Source: Streptomyces sp. BV286 (GTDB lineage: Bacteria > Actinomycetota > Actinomycetes > Streptomycetales > Streptomycetaceae). Taken from it: 64,000 nucleotides of DNA. Made by a program: the position numbers and the translations under genes. How positions within the stretch are numbered: position 1 is the stretch's first letter; the number at the start of each line of letters is the position of its first letter. Below the pieces are notes generated by a model, which worked only from the letters and a program-made list of their open reading frames with translations, ran no database searches and was not told the origin of the DNA. The stretch spans positions 96,747 to 160,746 of the forward strand of contig NZ_JAHRIB010000023.1 in NCBI RefSeq assembly GCF_019090165.1, written 5' to 3'. Positions 8,328 through 16,250 of the stretch are shown here, one piece after another.

Positions 8328-9658
8328 CCCAGCGTGGCCCTCTTCAGGGAACGGGCGCGTCTGGCCACACGCCGTACGGTCGCGTTGCGCGGGATGAACG
8401 CCAGCTGGGCCGGCACCGCCCCGGGCAGCCCCAGCGAGGTGAGCCGCCGTCGCTTGAAGTAGCGCCAGGTGTGCGTGTCCAGACGCCGCGTCAGATAGAG
8501 CTCGGCGTCCGGCCGCGCGTCCGGGTAGATCTTGGACTGCATGGCGTAGCCCACGGCCCGTACCAGCTCGGACAGTTCGTCCGGGCCCATGCTCCGGCGC
8601 TGCTCGGTGACCGCCGCGCGGTCCGTCAGCTCCGGCAGCAGGGCGTCCACGATCGTGACCGGGACGCGGTTGCTGTTCTCGTACGGCGTGAGGCGTTCCA
8701 GGAGCGGCCCGGTGCCGATGCGGGCGACGGGCAGACCGTACAGCGCGGAGGCGGTGAGCAGCGCGGTCGAGAAGCAGCCGACGACCAGCGCGGGACGCAT
8801 CCGCTGGTAGAGCACCTCGGCGAGGACGGGGGTGTCGAGCACCGTGAGATCGGCGCCGATCCGCTCGGCCTCCTTCTCCAGGGCGCGCGACCAGCGGGCG
8901 GGCGCGCTGGGGTGCGGCTTGAACACCACCCGGTCGTGCCCGAGTTCGACGGCGCCCCTGAGCATCCGTACGTGGAGGTCCTCCTCCTCCTCGGCGGTGA
9001 GGATGCCGAGGGCGGAGAGGTACTGGCCGAGCAGCAGGGCCGGTTCGTCGATCGCGGGCAACGCGTCACCGGTGTCGACGAGTTCGGTGAGCACCTTCGA
9101 GAAGGCGTCCGTCGGTACGAGTTCCGGCGGCACCCCGAACTCGGTGAGCAGCAGCGGTGTCAGCCCCGGCACCAGGTCGAGATGGAGGAGACGGTCGATA
9201 CGTGTGCCGACCAGCGGGTCGATCTTGCTGCGGGTGGGGCCGTAGCTCATCAGGCCGTCCGCGTAGACGGTGACGGGCGCGCCCGTGAAGATCTGTGCGA
9301 CGCCGAGCGCCGGATTGACCTGGATCGACTCGACGACCAGCTCGACGTCGTCGTCGCCGAGACCCCAGGCGAGGCGCAGATGCCGCTCCCACAGCGGCAC
9401 GTCGTCGGGCCGCGGGGCCCAACCGCCCGGGTGGAAGGGGGAGATGGTCTCGTTCCACGAGATCACGTCGTCGAACCGGCCGCGCAGCTGCTCGAACCCG
9501 GGCATCTCGTCGACCCCGGGTGTCGTCTCGGGCGTCGCCGAGTTGTTGGACACGAGCAGCACGCGCCGGTCCGCGGGGCGGAAGCAGTCGGCGTCGACGG
9601 CCGCGGCGAGCGTCGCCGTGCCGTACAGCGTCGACGCCATGAAGATCCGGGTGGTCAC
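8324..9658 (-). CDS. Polysialyltransferase-like glycosyltransferase (alpha-2,8-polyST family)
   Basis: 444 aa from GTG 9658, overlapping the upstream gene by GTGA and the downstream gene by ATGA. It starts with a short Rossmann-like strand (TRIFMASTLYGTATLAAAVD) and contains MSYGPTRSKI, KPHPSAP and a later LVVGCFSTALLTAS motif, as in bacterial polysialyltransferase and capsule enzymes that use CMP-activated nonulosonic acids. The CMP-sugar synthesis genes lie 3-4 kb away (12350-14601), supporting such a donor. It probably extends a nonulosonic-acid-containing cell-wall polymer. Linkage and exact sugar are not determined by the sequence. Confidence 0.8.
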   Translation of the reverse strand: MTTRIFMASTLYGTATLAAAVDADCFRPADRRVLLVSNNSATPETTPGVDEMPGFEQLRGRFDDVISWNETISPFHPGGWAPRPDDVPLWERHLRLAWGLGDDDVELVVESIQVNPALGVAQIFTGAPVTVYADGLMSYGPTRSKIDPLVGTRIDRLLHLDLVPGLTPLLLTEFGVPPELVPTDAFSKVLTELVDTGDALPAIDEPALLLGQYLSALGILTAEEEEDLHVRMLRGAVELGHDRVVFKPHPSAPARWSRALEKEAERIGADLTVLDTPVLAEVLYQRMRPALVVGCFSTALLTASALYGLPVARIGTGPLLERLTPYENSNRVPVTIVDALLPELTDRAAVTEQRRSMGPDELSELVRAVGYAMQSKIYPDARPDAELYLTRRLDTHTWRYFKRRRLTSLGLPGAVPAQLAFIPRNATVRRVARRARSLKRATLG

Positions 9659-10632
9659 GCGGTCACCCCCGCGGCCGCCGGACGGCGGCGCAGCCGGCGC
9701 AGCCGCGTCGCGCGCTGTATGTCCATGGAGTCGAGGGCGTCGTCGAGGACATCCTGCGGCATACGCCGCAATGCGACGGCACTCATCGATTTCAGTTTCC
9801 GTGCCACTGGTGGCTCGAACCTTTCGATGGATCCCAGATGATGGGAAATAATCGCACAGTAGGTCCGGACGGCTTTCGGCAGGAGTTTATCCGCGTCCCG
9901 GTCCTGCGCCGTTTCGCTTACCACCTGGTCGAACGCGCGAATGAAATCCAGCTGCCGTACGTCACCGATCTGCGTCAGTGAGGAGGCGACGCCGCGCCGG
10001 TAGAACACACCGAGCAGTCCCACCGCGGCGAACGATTCCGCCTCCCGGTGCAGCCGCCAGATCCACGGCCGGTCCTCGGCCGTGCGCAGCCCGTCGGTGA
10101 AGTGCAGCAGGCCCCGGTCGGCCAGCCGGCGGTGGTAGATGCCCGCCCACGCGTACGCGTAGTCGACGGACGTGGAGCGGTCGGCGGGCAGGATCGCCTC
10201 GCGCGGATCCAGTACGACGCCGCGCCTGCCGTGCGGGACACGGTGGACGGTGCGGGCCCTCGCGGTGCACTGGACATGGTCCGTGCGGACGAAGTCGCAC
10301 CCCAGGCCCTCGATGGCGGCGAGGAGTTGCCCGTAGTACCCGGGGGCGAGCCAGTCGTCCCCGTCGAGGAACGTGAGGTACTCGCCACGCGCCGCGTCGA
10401 TGCCCGTGTTGCGCGCGGTGGCCAGCCCTCCGTTCTTCTCGTGTCTGACATGCACCGCACCCGGGAGCTCGCGCTCCGCGCGCGCGAGGATGTCCGGTGT
10501 CTCGTCGCGGGAGCAGTCGTCGACGAGAATGAATTCGAAGTCGTCGCGTGCGTTCGCACGCAGACTCCTCAGGGTGTCGGGCGCATATTGCTGCACGTTG
10601 TAGAACGGCACGATGACGGAGAGCTTGACCAC
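9655..10632 (-). CDS. Glycosyltransferase family 2
   Basis: 325 aa. The GT-A fold is clear: KLSVIVPFYNVQQYAPDTLRS at the start, FILVDDCSRDETPDIL, GGLATARNTGIDAARGEYL and the metal-binding DGDDW motif. The longer open frame extends far upstream in shadow; GTG 10632 is chosen because homology begins there and a TAACGT -10 box at 10645-10640 would place the transcript start on it (leaderless). It is the first gene of the leftward operon with the polyST-like enzyme and acyltransferase. It probably transfers a sugar to the wall polymer from a nucleotide-sugar donor. The C-terminal 150 bp is noticeably less GC-rich than its surroundings. Confidence 0.88.
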   Translation of the reverse strand: MVKLSVIVPFYNVQQYAPDTLRSLRANARDDFEFILVDDCSRDETPDILARAERELPGAVHVRHEKNGGLATARNTGIDAARGEYLTFLDGDDWLAPGYYGQLLAAIEGLGCDFVRTDHVQCTARARTVHRVPHGRRGVVLDPREAILPADRSTSVDYAYAWAGIYHRRLADRGLLHFTDGLRTAEDRPWIWRLHREAESFAAVGLLGVFYRRGVASSLTQIGDVRQLDFIRAFDQVVSETAQDRDADKLLPKAVRTYCAIISHHLGSIERFEPPVARKLKSMSAVALRRMPQDVLDDALDSMDIQRATRLRRLRRRPAAAGVTA

Positions 10633-10830
10633 CCACGTGACGTTAGGCGGCGGCCCGGCATTCGTCTTGACCCCCGGTGAGATGCCAGGTGAACGACGCG
10701 TGGCGGAATGGTGAACCAGGCTTTTTGGCAAGCCGATCCGGGGCCGATTCGCCATTCGGCGACGTGCTGTTAACCCTTTGTTGCTTTCAGGTTGGGCCGG
10801 GGATCGAAATGGCTTCCTAGCGTCTTGGGT
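10633..10830. promoter_or_regulatory. Divergent promoter region of the glycan locus
   Basis: 198 bp between divergent glycosyltransferase genes. A TAACGT box (10645-10640, minus strand) and a TAGCGT box (10818-10823, plus strand) each sit about 7 bp before a GTG start, suggesting leaderless transcripts both ways. The -35 regions are not canonical. The centre is relatively AT-rich (GCTGTTAACCC around 10766). Confidence 0.45.
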
Positions 10831-12216
10831 GTGCCAGCAAGTACCAAGAAGTCCCTGCGAGTGGCCGTCCTCGCCGATTCCGACACCCGGTGGAAATGGG
10901 GCGCGCTCACCGCGAACCGTATCGCACCGGCCGATTCGGACATCAGGCTCGACGGCTACCTCCTGCGGGGCCGTGCGACCCCCACCGCCCGCCAGCTCGA
11001 AGAGGTCGGCGTCCGCGCGGACACCCTGCGGGAGGTCACCGCCGGGGAGTTCCTGCGGGAGATGTCCGGCGCGCGGTCCGCGTACGACGTCGTCGTGCTC
11101 TCCCTCGTCGGAGGCGGCGTCCAGGCGATGCTGCACGGGCTCTCCCACCAGTGGCGGGAGCGGTCCGCGACGGGCGGCGCGAAGCGGCCCGTGGTCGTCA
11201 CCGGCTATGTCGGCGTCGTCTACGAGAAGCTCGCCGACGGGCTGCTGCTGCGGCACGGCGCGGATCTCGTCCTCGCCAACTCCCGCCAGGACGCGGACCG
11301 TTTCACCGCCGTGTACGAGGGAGTGGGCGCCGACGCCTCCTCGGTGACCGAGGTCGCGCTGCCGTTCCTCGGCGGCGACCCGTACGAGAAGCGCGACCCG
11401 TCCGCGAAGCAAGGGCGCGGGCCCTACACGGTCGTCTTCGCCGCGCAGCCCTCCGTGCCGGAGAGCCGCAAGGACCGTACGTACCTGCTGAACCGGCTCG
11501 TGCAGCACGCCAGGCTGCACCCGGACCGCGAGGTCCTGCTGAAGCTGCGCTCCAAGCCGGGCGAGCACACCACGCACATCGAGGAGCAGCCCTACCAGCG
11601 CCTCGCGGAGCGGATCCCGGGCGGCCCGCCCGCCAACTTCCGCCTCGTGTACGGGCACATGGGCGAGGTCCTCGACCGCACCGACCTGCTCGTCACCATC
11701 AGCTCCACGGCGGCGCTCGAATCCCTGCACCGCCGGATCCCCACCGTCGTCCTCACCGACCTCGGTGTGCGCGAGTCGCTCGGCAACCACCACTTCGTGG
11801 GCTCGGGCTGCCTCGCCTCCTGGGACCAGCTCGACGCCGGGCACGGGCCGTCGCCCGACGAGGAATGGGTGGCGCGGCAGGGCGTCGCCGCCGGGGGCAC
11901 CTCCCGGACGGAGTCCGGGCAGGGCTCCTACGAGACGGCCTTCGACGCGGCGCGCGAGCGCATCGCCGGCCTCCTCGGCCGGGACGAACTCCCCGGCCTC
12001 GCCCCCTACTACACGCCCGCCACCGCGCCCGGCTATCTGCCCGGCATCCTCGCCCGCCACCACCTCGCCCCGGACGGCAGCCCGCTGCCGGGCGCGCCCG
12101 ACGCCGACCGGGAGCCGGGGGCCGTGCGGCAGATCGTGCGGCGCGCCGCGCGGGGTGCCTACCGGCACGGGGTGCAGCGGGTGGCTCCGGTCATCCGGCG
12201 GATGGGGGAGCTGTGA
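10831..12216 (+). CDS. DUF6716-type putative glycosyltransferase of the glycan locus
   Basis: 461 aa from GTG 10831. It opens with VAVLADSDTRWKWGALTANR and contains a GT-B-like second half (VVFAAQPSVPESRKDR, VLLKLRSKPGEHTTH, LLVTISSTAALESLHR), resembling capsule and polysialic-acid glycosyltransferases that act on lipid-linked chains. The match to the DUF6716 family is from memory. It is divergent from the GT2 operon and precedes neuA/neuB in the same direction, so it probably belongs to the same polymer pathway. A longer frame upstream to 10792 lacks a good start. Donor and acceptor are unknown. Confidence 0.7.
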   Translation: MPASTKKSLRVAVLADSDTRWKWGALTANRIAPADSDIRLDGYLLRGRATPTARQLEEVGVRADTLREVTAGEFLREMSGARSAYDVVVLSLVGGGVQAMLHGLSHQWRERSATGGAKRPVVVTGYVGVVYEKLADGLLLRHGADLVLANSRQDADRFTAVYEGVGADASSVTEVALPFLGGDPYEKRDPSAKQGRGPYTVVFAAQPSVPESRKDRTYLLNRLVQHARLHPDREVLLKLRSKPGEHTTHIEEQPYQRLAERIPGGPPANFRLVYGHMGEVLDRTDLLVTISSTAALESLHRRIPTVVLTDLGVRESLGNHHFVGSGCLASWDQLDAGHGPSPDEEWVARQGVAAGGTSRTESGQGSYETAFDAARERIAGLLGRDELPGLAPYYTPATAPGYLPGILARHHLAPDGSPLPGAPDADREPGAVRQIVRRAARGAYRHGVQRVAPVIRRMGEL

Positions 12217-12270
12217 CGTTCCGCTCCGCGGCGGGGGCTGCTGTGAACCCGCGGGTTCGTCGTGGCTGGG

Positions 12271-12291
12271 CACGCAGTTCCCCGCGCCCCT
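12271..12291. repeat. Dispersed Streptomyces intergenic repeat, copy 1
   Basis: The core CACGCAGTTCCCCGCGCCCC is shared, with one or two changes, by 54323-54343 (same orientation) and by the reverse complement at 31050-31070. Flanking bases also agree (GTGGCTGG before it, TTCGGG after it at two copies). I recall this element as frequent between genes in Streptomyces chromosomes. Function unknown. Confidence 0.7.
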
Positions 12292-12349
12292 TCGGGGGCG
12301 CCGTACGGCGGGCCCCCTACACGCGACTGCCAACCAAGGAGTACAGCGA

Positions 12350-13648
12350 ATGACCAACTCGGAAGCGGGACGGCTCAAGGCAGTGCCCCGTGTGCTCGCG
12401 GTGATTCCCGCGCGGGGCGGGTCCAAGGGCGTGCCCGCCAAGAACCTGCTCCCCGTCGGCGGCGTACCGCTGGTCGCCCGCGCGGTGCGCGAGTGCCGTG
12501 CGGCCCGGCTCGTCACGGACGTCGTGGTCTCCACCGACGACCAGGCCATCGCCGCCGCCGCCCGCGAGGCCGGCGCCGAGGTCGTGCTGCGGCCCGCCGC
12601 CATCGCCGGCGACACCGCGACCTCCGAGGCGGCCGTCCTGCACGCCATGGAGGTCCACGAGGCACGGCACGGCTCCACCGTCGACGCCGTACTCCTCGTG
12701 CAGTGCACCAGCCCCTTCATCGTCCGCGAGGACATCGACTCGGTGGCGGGCGCGGTCGTGGAGAACGGCGCGGACACCGCGCTGACCGTGGCGCCCTTCC
12801 ACGGCTTCATCTGGCGGGACGCGGACGACGCCCCGGCCGCGGTCGACACCGGGCGCACCCGGTCCGTCGGCGGGTCCGTGGCCGTCGCCGACGCCCCCGC
12901 CACGGACGGCGGACACGGGGTCAACCACGACAAGTCCTTCCGCCCCCGCCGCCAGGACCGGCCCCAGGACCTCCTGGAGACCGGCGCCGCCTACGCCATG
13001 GACGCGGCCGGCCTGCGCGAGCACAAGCACCGCTTCTTCGGCCGGACCGAACTCGTCCGCACCGACCCCGCGCGGGTCCTGGAGATCGACGACCCGCACG
13101 ACCTCGCCCGCGCCCGGGCCCTCGCGCCGCTCTTCGACGCGAACCGGCCCGGCGCCCTCCCGACCGCCGAAGACATCGACGCGGTCGTCCTCGACTTCGA
13201 CGGCACCCAGACCGACGACAGGGTGCTGATCGACTCCGACGGAAAGGAGTTCGTCTCCGTGCACCGCGGGGACGGACTCGGCATCGCGGCCCTCCGCAGG
13301 AGCGGCCTGTCGATGCTGATCCTCTCCACGGAGCAGAACCCGGTCGTCGCCGCCCGCGCACGCAAGCTCAAGATCCCCGTGCTGCACGGCATCGACCGGA
13401 AAGACCTCGCGCTGAAGCAGTGGTGCGAGGAACAGGGCATCGCGCCCGAGCGCGTGCTCTACGTCGGCAACGACGTCAACGACCTCCCGTGCTTCGCCCT
13501 CGCCGGCTGGCCCGTGGCGGTCGCGAGCGCCCACGACGTCGTACGCGGCGCCGCACGCGCGGTCACCACCGTCCCCGGTGGCGACGGCGCGATCCGAGAG
13601 ATCGCCAGCTGGATCCTCGGCCCCTCTCTCGACTCCCTCGACAAGTAA
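12350..13648 (+). CDS. neuA: Bifunctional acylneuraminate/Kdn cytidylyltransferase fused to KdsC-like HAD phosphatase
   Basis: 432 aa. The N-terminal cytidylyltransferase (about 12-250) has VLAVIPARGGSKGVPAKNL, VSTDD and LLVQCTSPFI motifs and makes a CMP-nonulosonate. The C-terminal domain (about 278-432) is a HAD phosphatase with VVLDFDGTQTDD, STEQN and YVGNDVNDLPC motifs, like Kdo-8-P/Kdn-9-P phosphatases. ATG 12350 has AAGGAG at good spacing; frame extension upstream is shadow. Followed 14 bp later by neuB. The built-in phosphatase suits a Kdn pathway: Kdn-9-phosphate from NeuB is dephosphorylated and then activated with CTP. The same fusion layout is known in vertebrate CMP-sialate synthases. 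Kdn as product is inference. Confidence 0.88.
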   Translation: MTNSEAGRLKAVPRVLAVIPARGGSKGVPAKNLLPVGGVPLVARAVRECRAARLVTDVVVSTDDQAIAAAAREAGAEVVLRPAAIAGDTATSEAAVLHAMEVHEARHGSTVDAVLLVQCTSPFIVREDIDSVAGAVVENGADTALTVAPFHGFIWRDADDAPAAVDTGRTRSVGGSVAVADAPATDGGHGVNHDKSFRPRRQDRPQDLLETGAAYAMDAAGLREHKHRFFGRTELVRTDPARVLEIDDPHDLARARALAPLFDANRPGALPTAEDIDAVVLDFDGTQTDDRVLIDSDGKEFVSVHRGDGLGIAALRRSGLSMLILSTEQNPVVAARARKLKIPVLHGIDRKDLALKQWCEEQGIAPERVLYVGNDVNDLPCFALAGWPVAVASAHDVVRGAARAVTTVPGGDGAIREIASWILGPSLDSLDK

Positions 13649-13662
13649 GGAACTTCCTCACC

Positions 13663-14601
13663 ATGAGCACCAACTCCCGTCTGCGCACGTTCGGTTCGAA
13701 GACCGCCGGCCCGGGTCACCCCGTCTACGTCGTCGGTGAGATCGGCATCAACCACAACGGCGACCTCGAGAACGCGTTCAAGCTGATCGACGCGGCCGCC
13801 GAGGCCGGCTGCGACGCCGTGAAGTTCCAGAAGCGCACCCCGGAGATCTGCACCCCGCGCGACCAGTGGGACATCGAGCGCGACACCCCCTGGGGCCGCA
13901 TGACCTACATCGACTACCGCCACCGCGTGGAGTTCGGCGAGGACGAGTACCGCCAGATCGACGAGTACTCCAAGTCGAAGAACATCGCCTGGTTCGCCTC
14001 CCCGTGGGACACCGAGGCCGTCGCCTTCCTGGAGAAGTTCGACGTCCCGGCCCACAAGGTCGCCTCCGCGTCCCTCACCGACGACGAGCTGCTGCGTGCC
14101 CTGCGCGACACCGGCCGTACGGTCATCCTCTCCACCGGCATGTCGACCCCGAAGCAGATCCGCCACGCGGTCGAGGTCCTCGGCAGCGACAACATCCTGA
14201 TGTGCCACGCCACGTCGACCTACCCGGCGCAGGCCGAGGAGCTCAACCTGCGCGTCATCAACACCCTCCAGGCCGAGTTCCCGAACGTCCCGATCGGCTA
14301 CTCCGGCCACGAGACGGGCCTGCAGACCACGCTCGCCGCGGTCGCCCTCGGCGCCACGTTCGTCGAGCGCCACATCACCCTCGACCGCGCCATGTGGGGC
14401 TCCGACCAGGCCGCCTCGGTCGAGCCGCAGGGCCTGACCCGCCTCGTCCGCGACATCCGCACCATCGAGGCCTCCCTCGGCGACGGCGTCAAGAAGGTCT
14501 ACGAGTCCGAGCTCGGCCCGATGAAGAAGCTGCGCCGCGTCTCGGGCGTCGTCGCCGAGGCCGAGATCGCGGCGGCCGCAGGCGAGCCGGTCGCGGTCTG
14601 A
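13663..14601 (+). CDS. neuB: Short NeuB-type nonulosonate synthase (lacks SAF domain)
   Basis: 312 aa, TIM barrel of the N-acetylneuraminate/Kdn synthase family, condensing phosphoenolpyruvate with a hexose (phosphate). Motifs: VYVVGEIGINHNGD at the start, AVKFQKR, ILSTGM, CHATSTYPAQ, IGYSGHETG and FVERHITLDRAMWGSD. The protein ends about 20 residues after the barrel (MKKLRRVSGVV...), where usual NeuB proteins (about 345 aa) continue into an antifreeze-like SAF domain. Start ATG 13663 follows TAAGGAA. It sits between neuA and a glycosyltransferase. The absence of nearby NeuC-type epimerase genes favours Kdn from mannose-6-phosphate over Neu5Ac; inferred. Confidence 0.87.
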   Translation: MSTNSRLRTFGSKTAGPGHPVYVVGEIGINHNGDLENAFKLIDAAAEAGCDAVKFQKRTPEICTPRDQWDIERDTPWGRMTYIDYRHRVEFGEDEYRQIDEYSKSKNIAWFASPWDTEAVAFLEKFDVPAHKVASASLTDDELLRALRDTGRTVILSTGMSTPKQIRHAVEVLGSDNILMCHATSTYPAQAEELNLRVINTLQAEFPNVPIGYSGHETGLQTTLAAVALGATFVERHITLDRAMWGSDQAASVEPQGLTRLVRDIRTIEASLGDGVKKVYESELGPMKKLRRVSGVVAEAEIAAAAGEPVAV

Positions 14602-14648
14602 GCCAGTCCCATCCCTTCCGAATCCAGGGAAGCGACGGTCGTACGTCG

Positions 14649-15881
14649 ATGAGTCCCCGCGCCGGGTCCACCGGCCCCCAGTCACCCGCCACCCTGGCTT
14701 TCGTCGAGAGCCCGGTGCAGCTCCTGAACGTCCTGGAGTGGGCGCACGCGCACGCCCTGAGGGCGGCCGCCCTCAGGATCACGGGCGAGACGCCCGGCCC
14801 CCCGGGCCCGGAACTGGGGGCCGGCAGGCCCGGCCCAACCGGCAGGTTCGGCCGGTCCGGAAAGCCGGGCGGGGCGGGCAGGTCCGGCAGGTCCGGCGGG
14901 GCCAGGCCCGACGAGGCCGGGGCCGGACTCACCCTCGTCGTCCTGTCGCCCACCGACCCGATGACCCGCGGGCAGCTCCGGCGCATGGCCGAGCTGGCCC
15001 GCGACGAGGGCTACGCGGTGCGGTGGGAGGAGGCGCGGGGCGGTGCGACCGCGCCCTTCCACACGGTCGGCGGGCTCGCACCCCTGCTGCGGCGCGCGCG
15101 GCGCATCGTCATGGGCGACCCGTTCTCGCGGTACGTGCAGCTGCTGCTGAACATCACCGGCGCCCGCGATCTCGTGGTCGTGGACGACGGGACCGCGACC
15201 ATGGAGTTCGTCGCCCAGCTCGCCCGAGGTGAACGGCTGGTGCGGTGGCACCGGCGCGGCGGGCGCCCCGGGGCCCGGGACCTGGTCTTCGCGCCGGTCT
15301 CGGCCCGGGCCCGTCGCCGGCTCACCCCCGGCACCGGACGGCGGGTGGAGGTCTTCTCCTCCATGCCGATCACCGAGACGCCCGAGGGCGTCACCATCAC
15401 GGCCAACGACTTCGCGTGGACCCGGGCCCGGTTCGGCCCTCCCCGCATCACGAAGGGCGCCGACCTGGTCGGGACGTCCCTGGTGGAGACAGGGGTGGTG
15501 GACCCCGACCGGTATCTGGAAGCGGTGCGGGGGCTGGCCGCCACGCACGGCGCCACCCGGTACTTCGCCCACCGCAGGGAGAGCCCGGAGAAACTGCACC
15601 GGCTGGCCGTCGAGACCGGCCTGGAGATCGTCCGGCCGGACCTCCCCCTCGAACTGATCGCCAGGCGTGGCCCCATCGGCCGTACGATCCTGAGCTTCCC
15701 GTCGACGGTCGTGCACACGCTGCCGCTCGCGCTGGCCGGTACCGAGGTCAAGGTCGCCGTCTGCGACATCGACCCGGCCTGGCTCACCGAGAGCGCCTCA
15801 CCGCGCGCCCAGGGTTTCCTGTCGGGCGTCACGGGCTCGGCGCGCGACGTCCACCGCCTGTCGGCGGTCACGGCCACCTGA
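14649..15881 (+). CDS. GT52/polysialyltransferase-like enzyme with collagen-like insertion
   Basis: 410 aa. Begins ATLAFVESPVQLLNVLEWA and carries LVVVDDGTATMEFV, ATRYFAHRRESPEKLHRL and LSFPSTVVHTLPLAL, the pattern of bacterial sialyltransferase/polysialyltransferase (GT52-like) proteins using CMP-sugars. Residues about 49-84 are a low-complexity insertion of PGP, TGR, SGK, AGR-type triplets with Gly at every third place, interrupted once, splitting the first Rossmann unit. Start ATG 14649, 47 bp after neuB and in its operon. It probably transfers the CMP-nonulosonate made by its neighbours. Acceptor unknown. Confidence 0.72.
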   Translation: MSPRAGSTGPQSPATLAFVESPVQLLNVLEWAHAHALRAAALRITGETPGPPGPELGAGRPGPTGRFGRSGKPGGAGRSGRSGGARPDEAGAGLTLVVLSPTDPMTRGQLRRMAELARDEGYAVRWEEARGGATAPFHTVGGLAPLLRRARRIVMGDPFSRYVQLLLNITGARDLVVVDDGTATMEFVAQLARGERLVRWHRRGGRPGARDLVFAPVSARARRRLTPGTGRRVEVFSSMPITETPEGVTITANDFAWTRARFGPPRITKGADLVGTSLVETGVVDPDRYLEAVRGLAATHGATRYFAHRRESPEKLHRLAVETGLEIVRPDLPLELIARRGPIGRTILSFPSTVVHTLPLALAGTEVKVAVCDIDPAWLTESASPRAQGFLSGVTGSARDVHRLSAVTAT

Positions 15882-16250
15882 GGCCCGCCCCGCGGACGGC
15901 CGCCGGTCTCTCTCCGTAGCGGCCCGCACCCGTTTCCGTGCGGGCCCTGTCCGGCAGATGAACAGAACCGGTGCGGGGTCCGTATGCGTGGTATGCGTAG
16001 AGAGCCTGTTCCCGGGAAGCCGGGAATGGGCGTCGTCATTCGGAGGTTTTCCCGGACGTGACGCCGGATCCCGGTCCCGCCGGGCCCGGTTCAAGATCCA
16101 ATAGCCCGGAAAGCCGGGCGAGTTTACCCATCCCAGTCAATATCTATGCGCCACGCGGCCAGGTTTTCTTCCCCAATCGGGTTGAAGTTTTGTTGATCGT
16201 GGGTCAGTTGGCCGTCGCGTCGCCCTACCCTTCAGAGGGTGAACCAACTG
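15882..16250. other. Intergenic region (369 bp) after the glycan locus
   Basis: No gene seen. It contains the terminator hairpin 15921-15946, a short direct repeat of TATGCGT (about 15982-15998), an inverted repeat TTCCCGG-GAAG-CCGGGAA (16009-16026), and an AT-richer stretch before the next gene with a TACCCT box at 16226-16231. Confidence 0.5.
15921..15946 (+). terminator. Terminator hairpin of the neuA-neuB operon
   Basis: 9-bp perfect stem GGCCCGCAC/GTGCGGGCC with an 8-nt loop, 40 bp after the stop at 15881. Confidence 0.6.

Noticed and set aside
10633..12933. Upstream extension of the GT2 reading frame (making 1092 aa)
   Set aside because: It runs antisense through the 10831 and neuA genes with shadow composition; GT2 homology begins at 10632.
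12262..13662. Extension of the NeuB frame upstream of ATG 13663
   Set aside because: Antiparallel-like Arg/Pro-rich shadow of neuA; NeuB homology and the ribosome site start at 13663.
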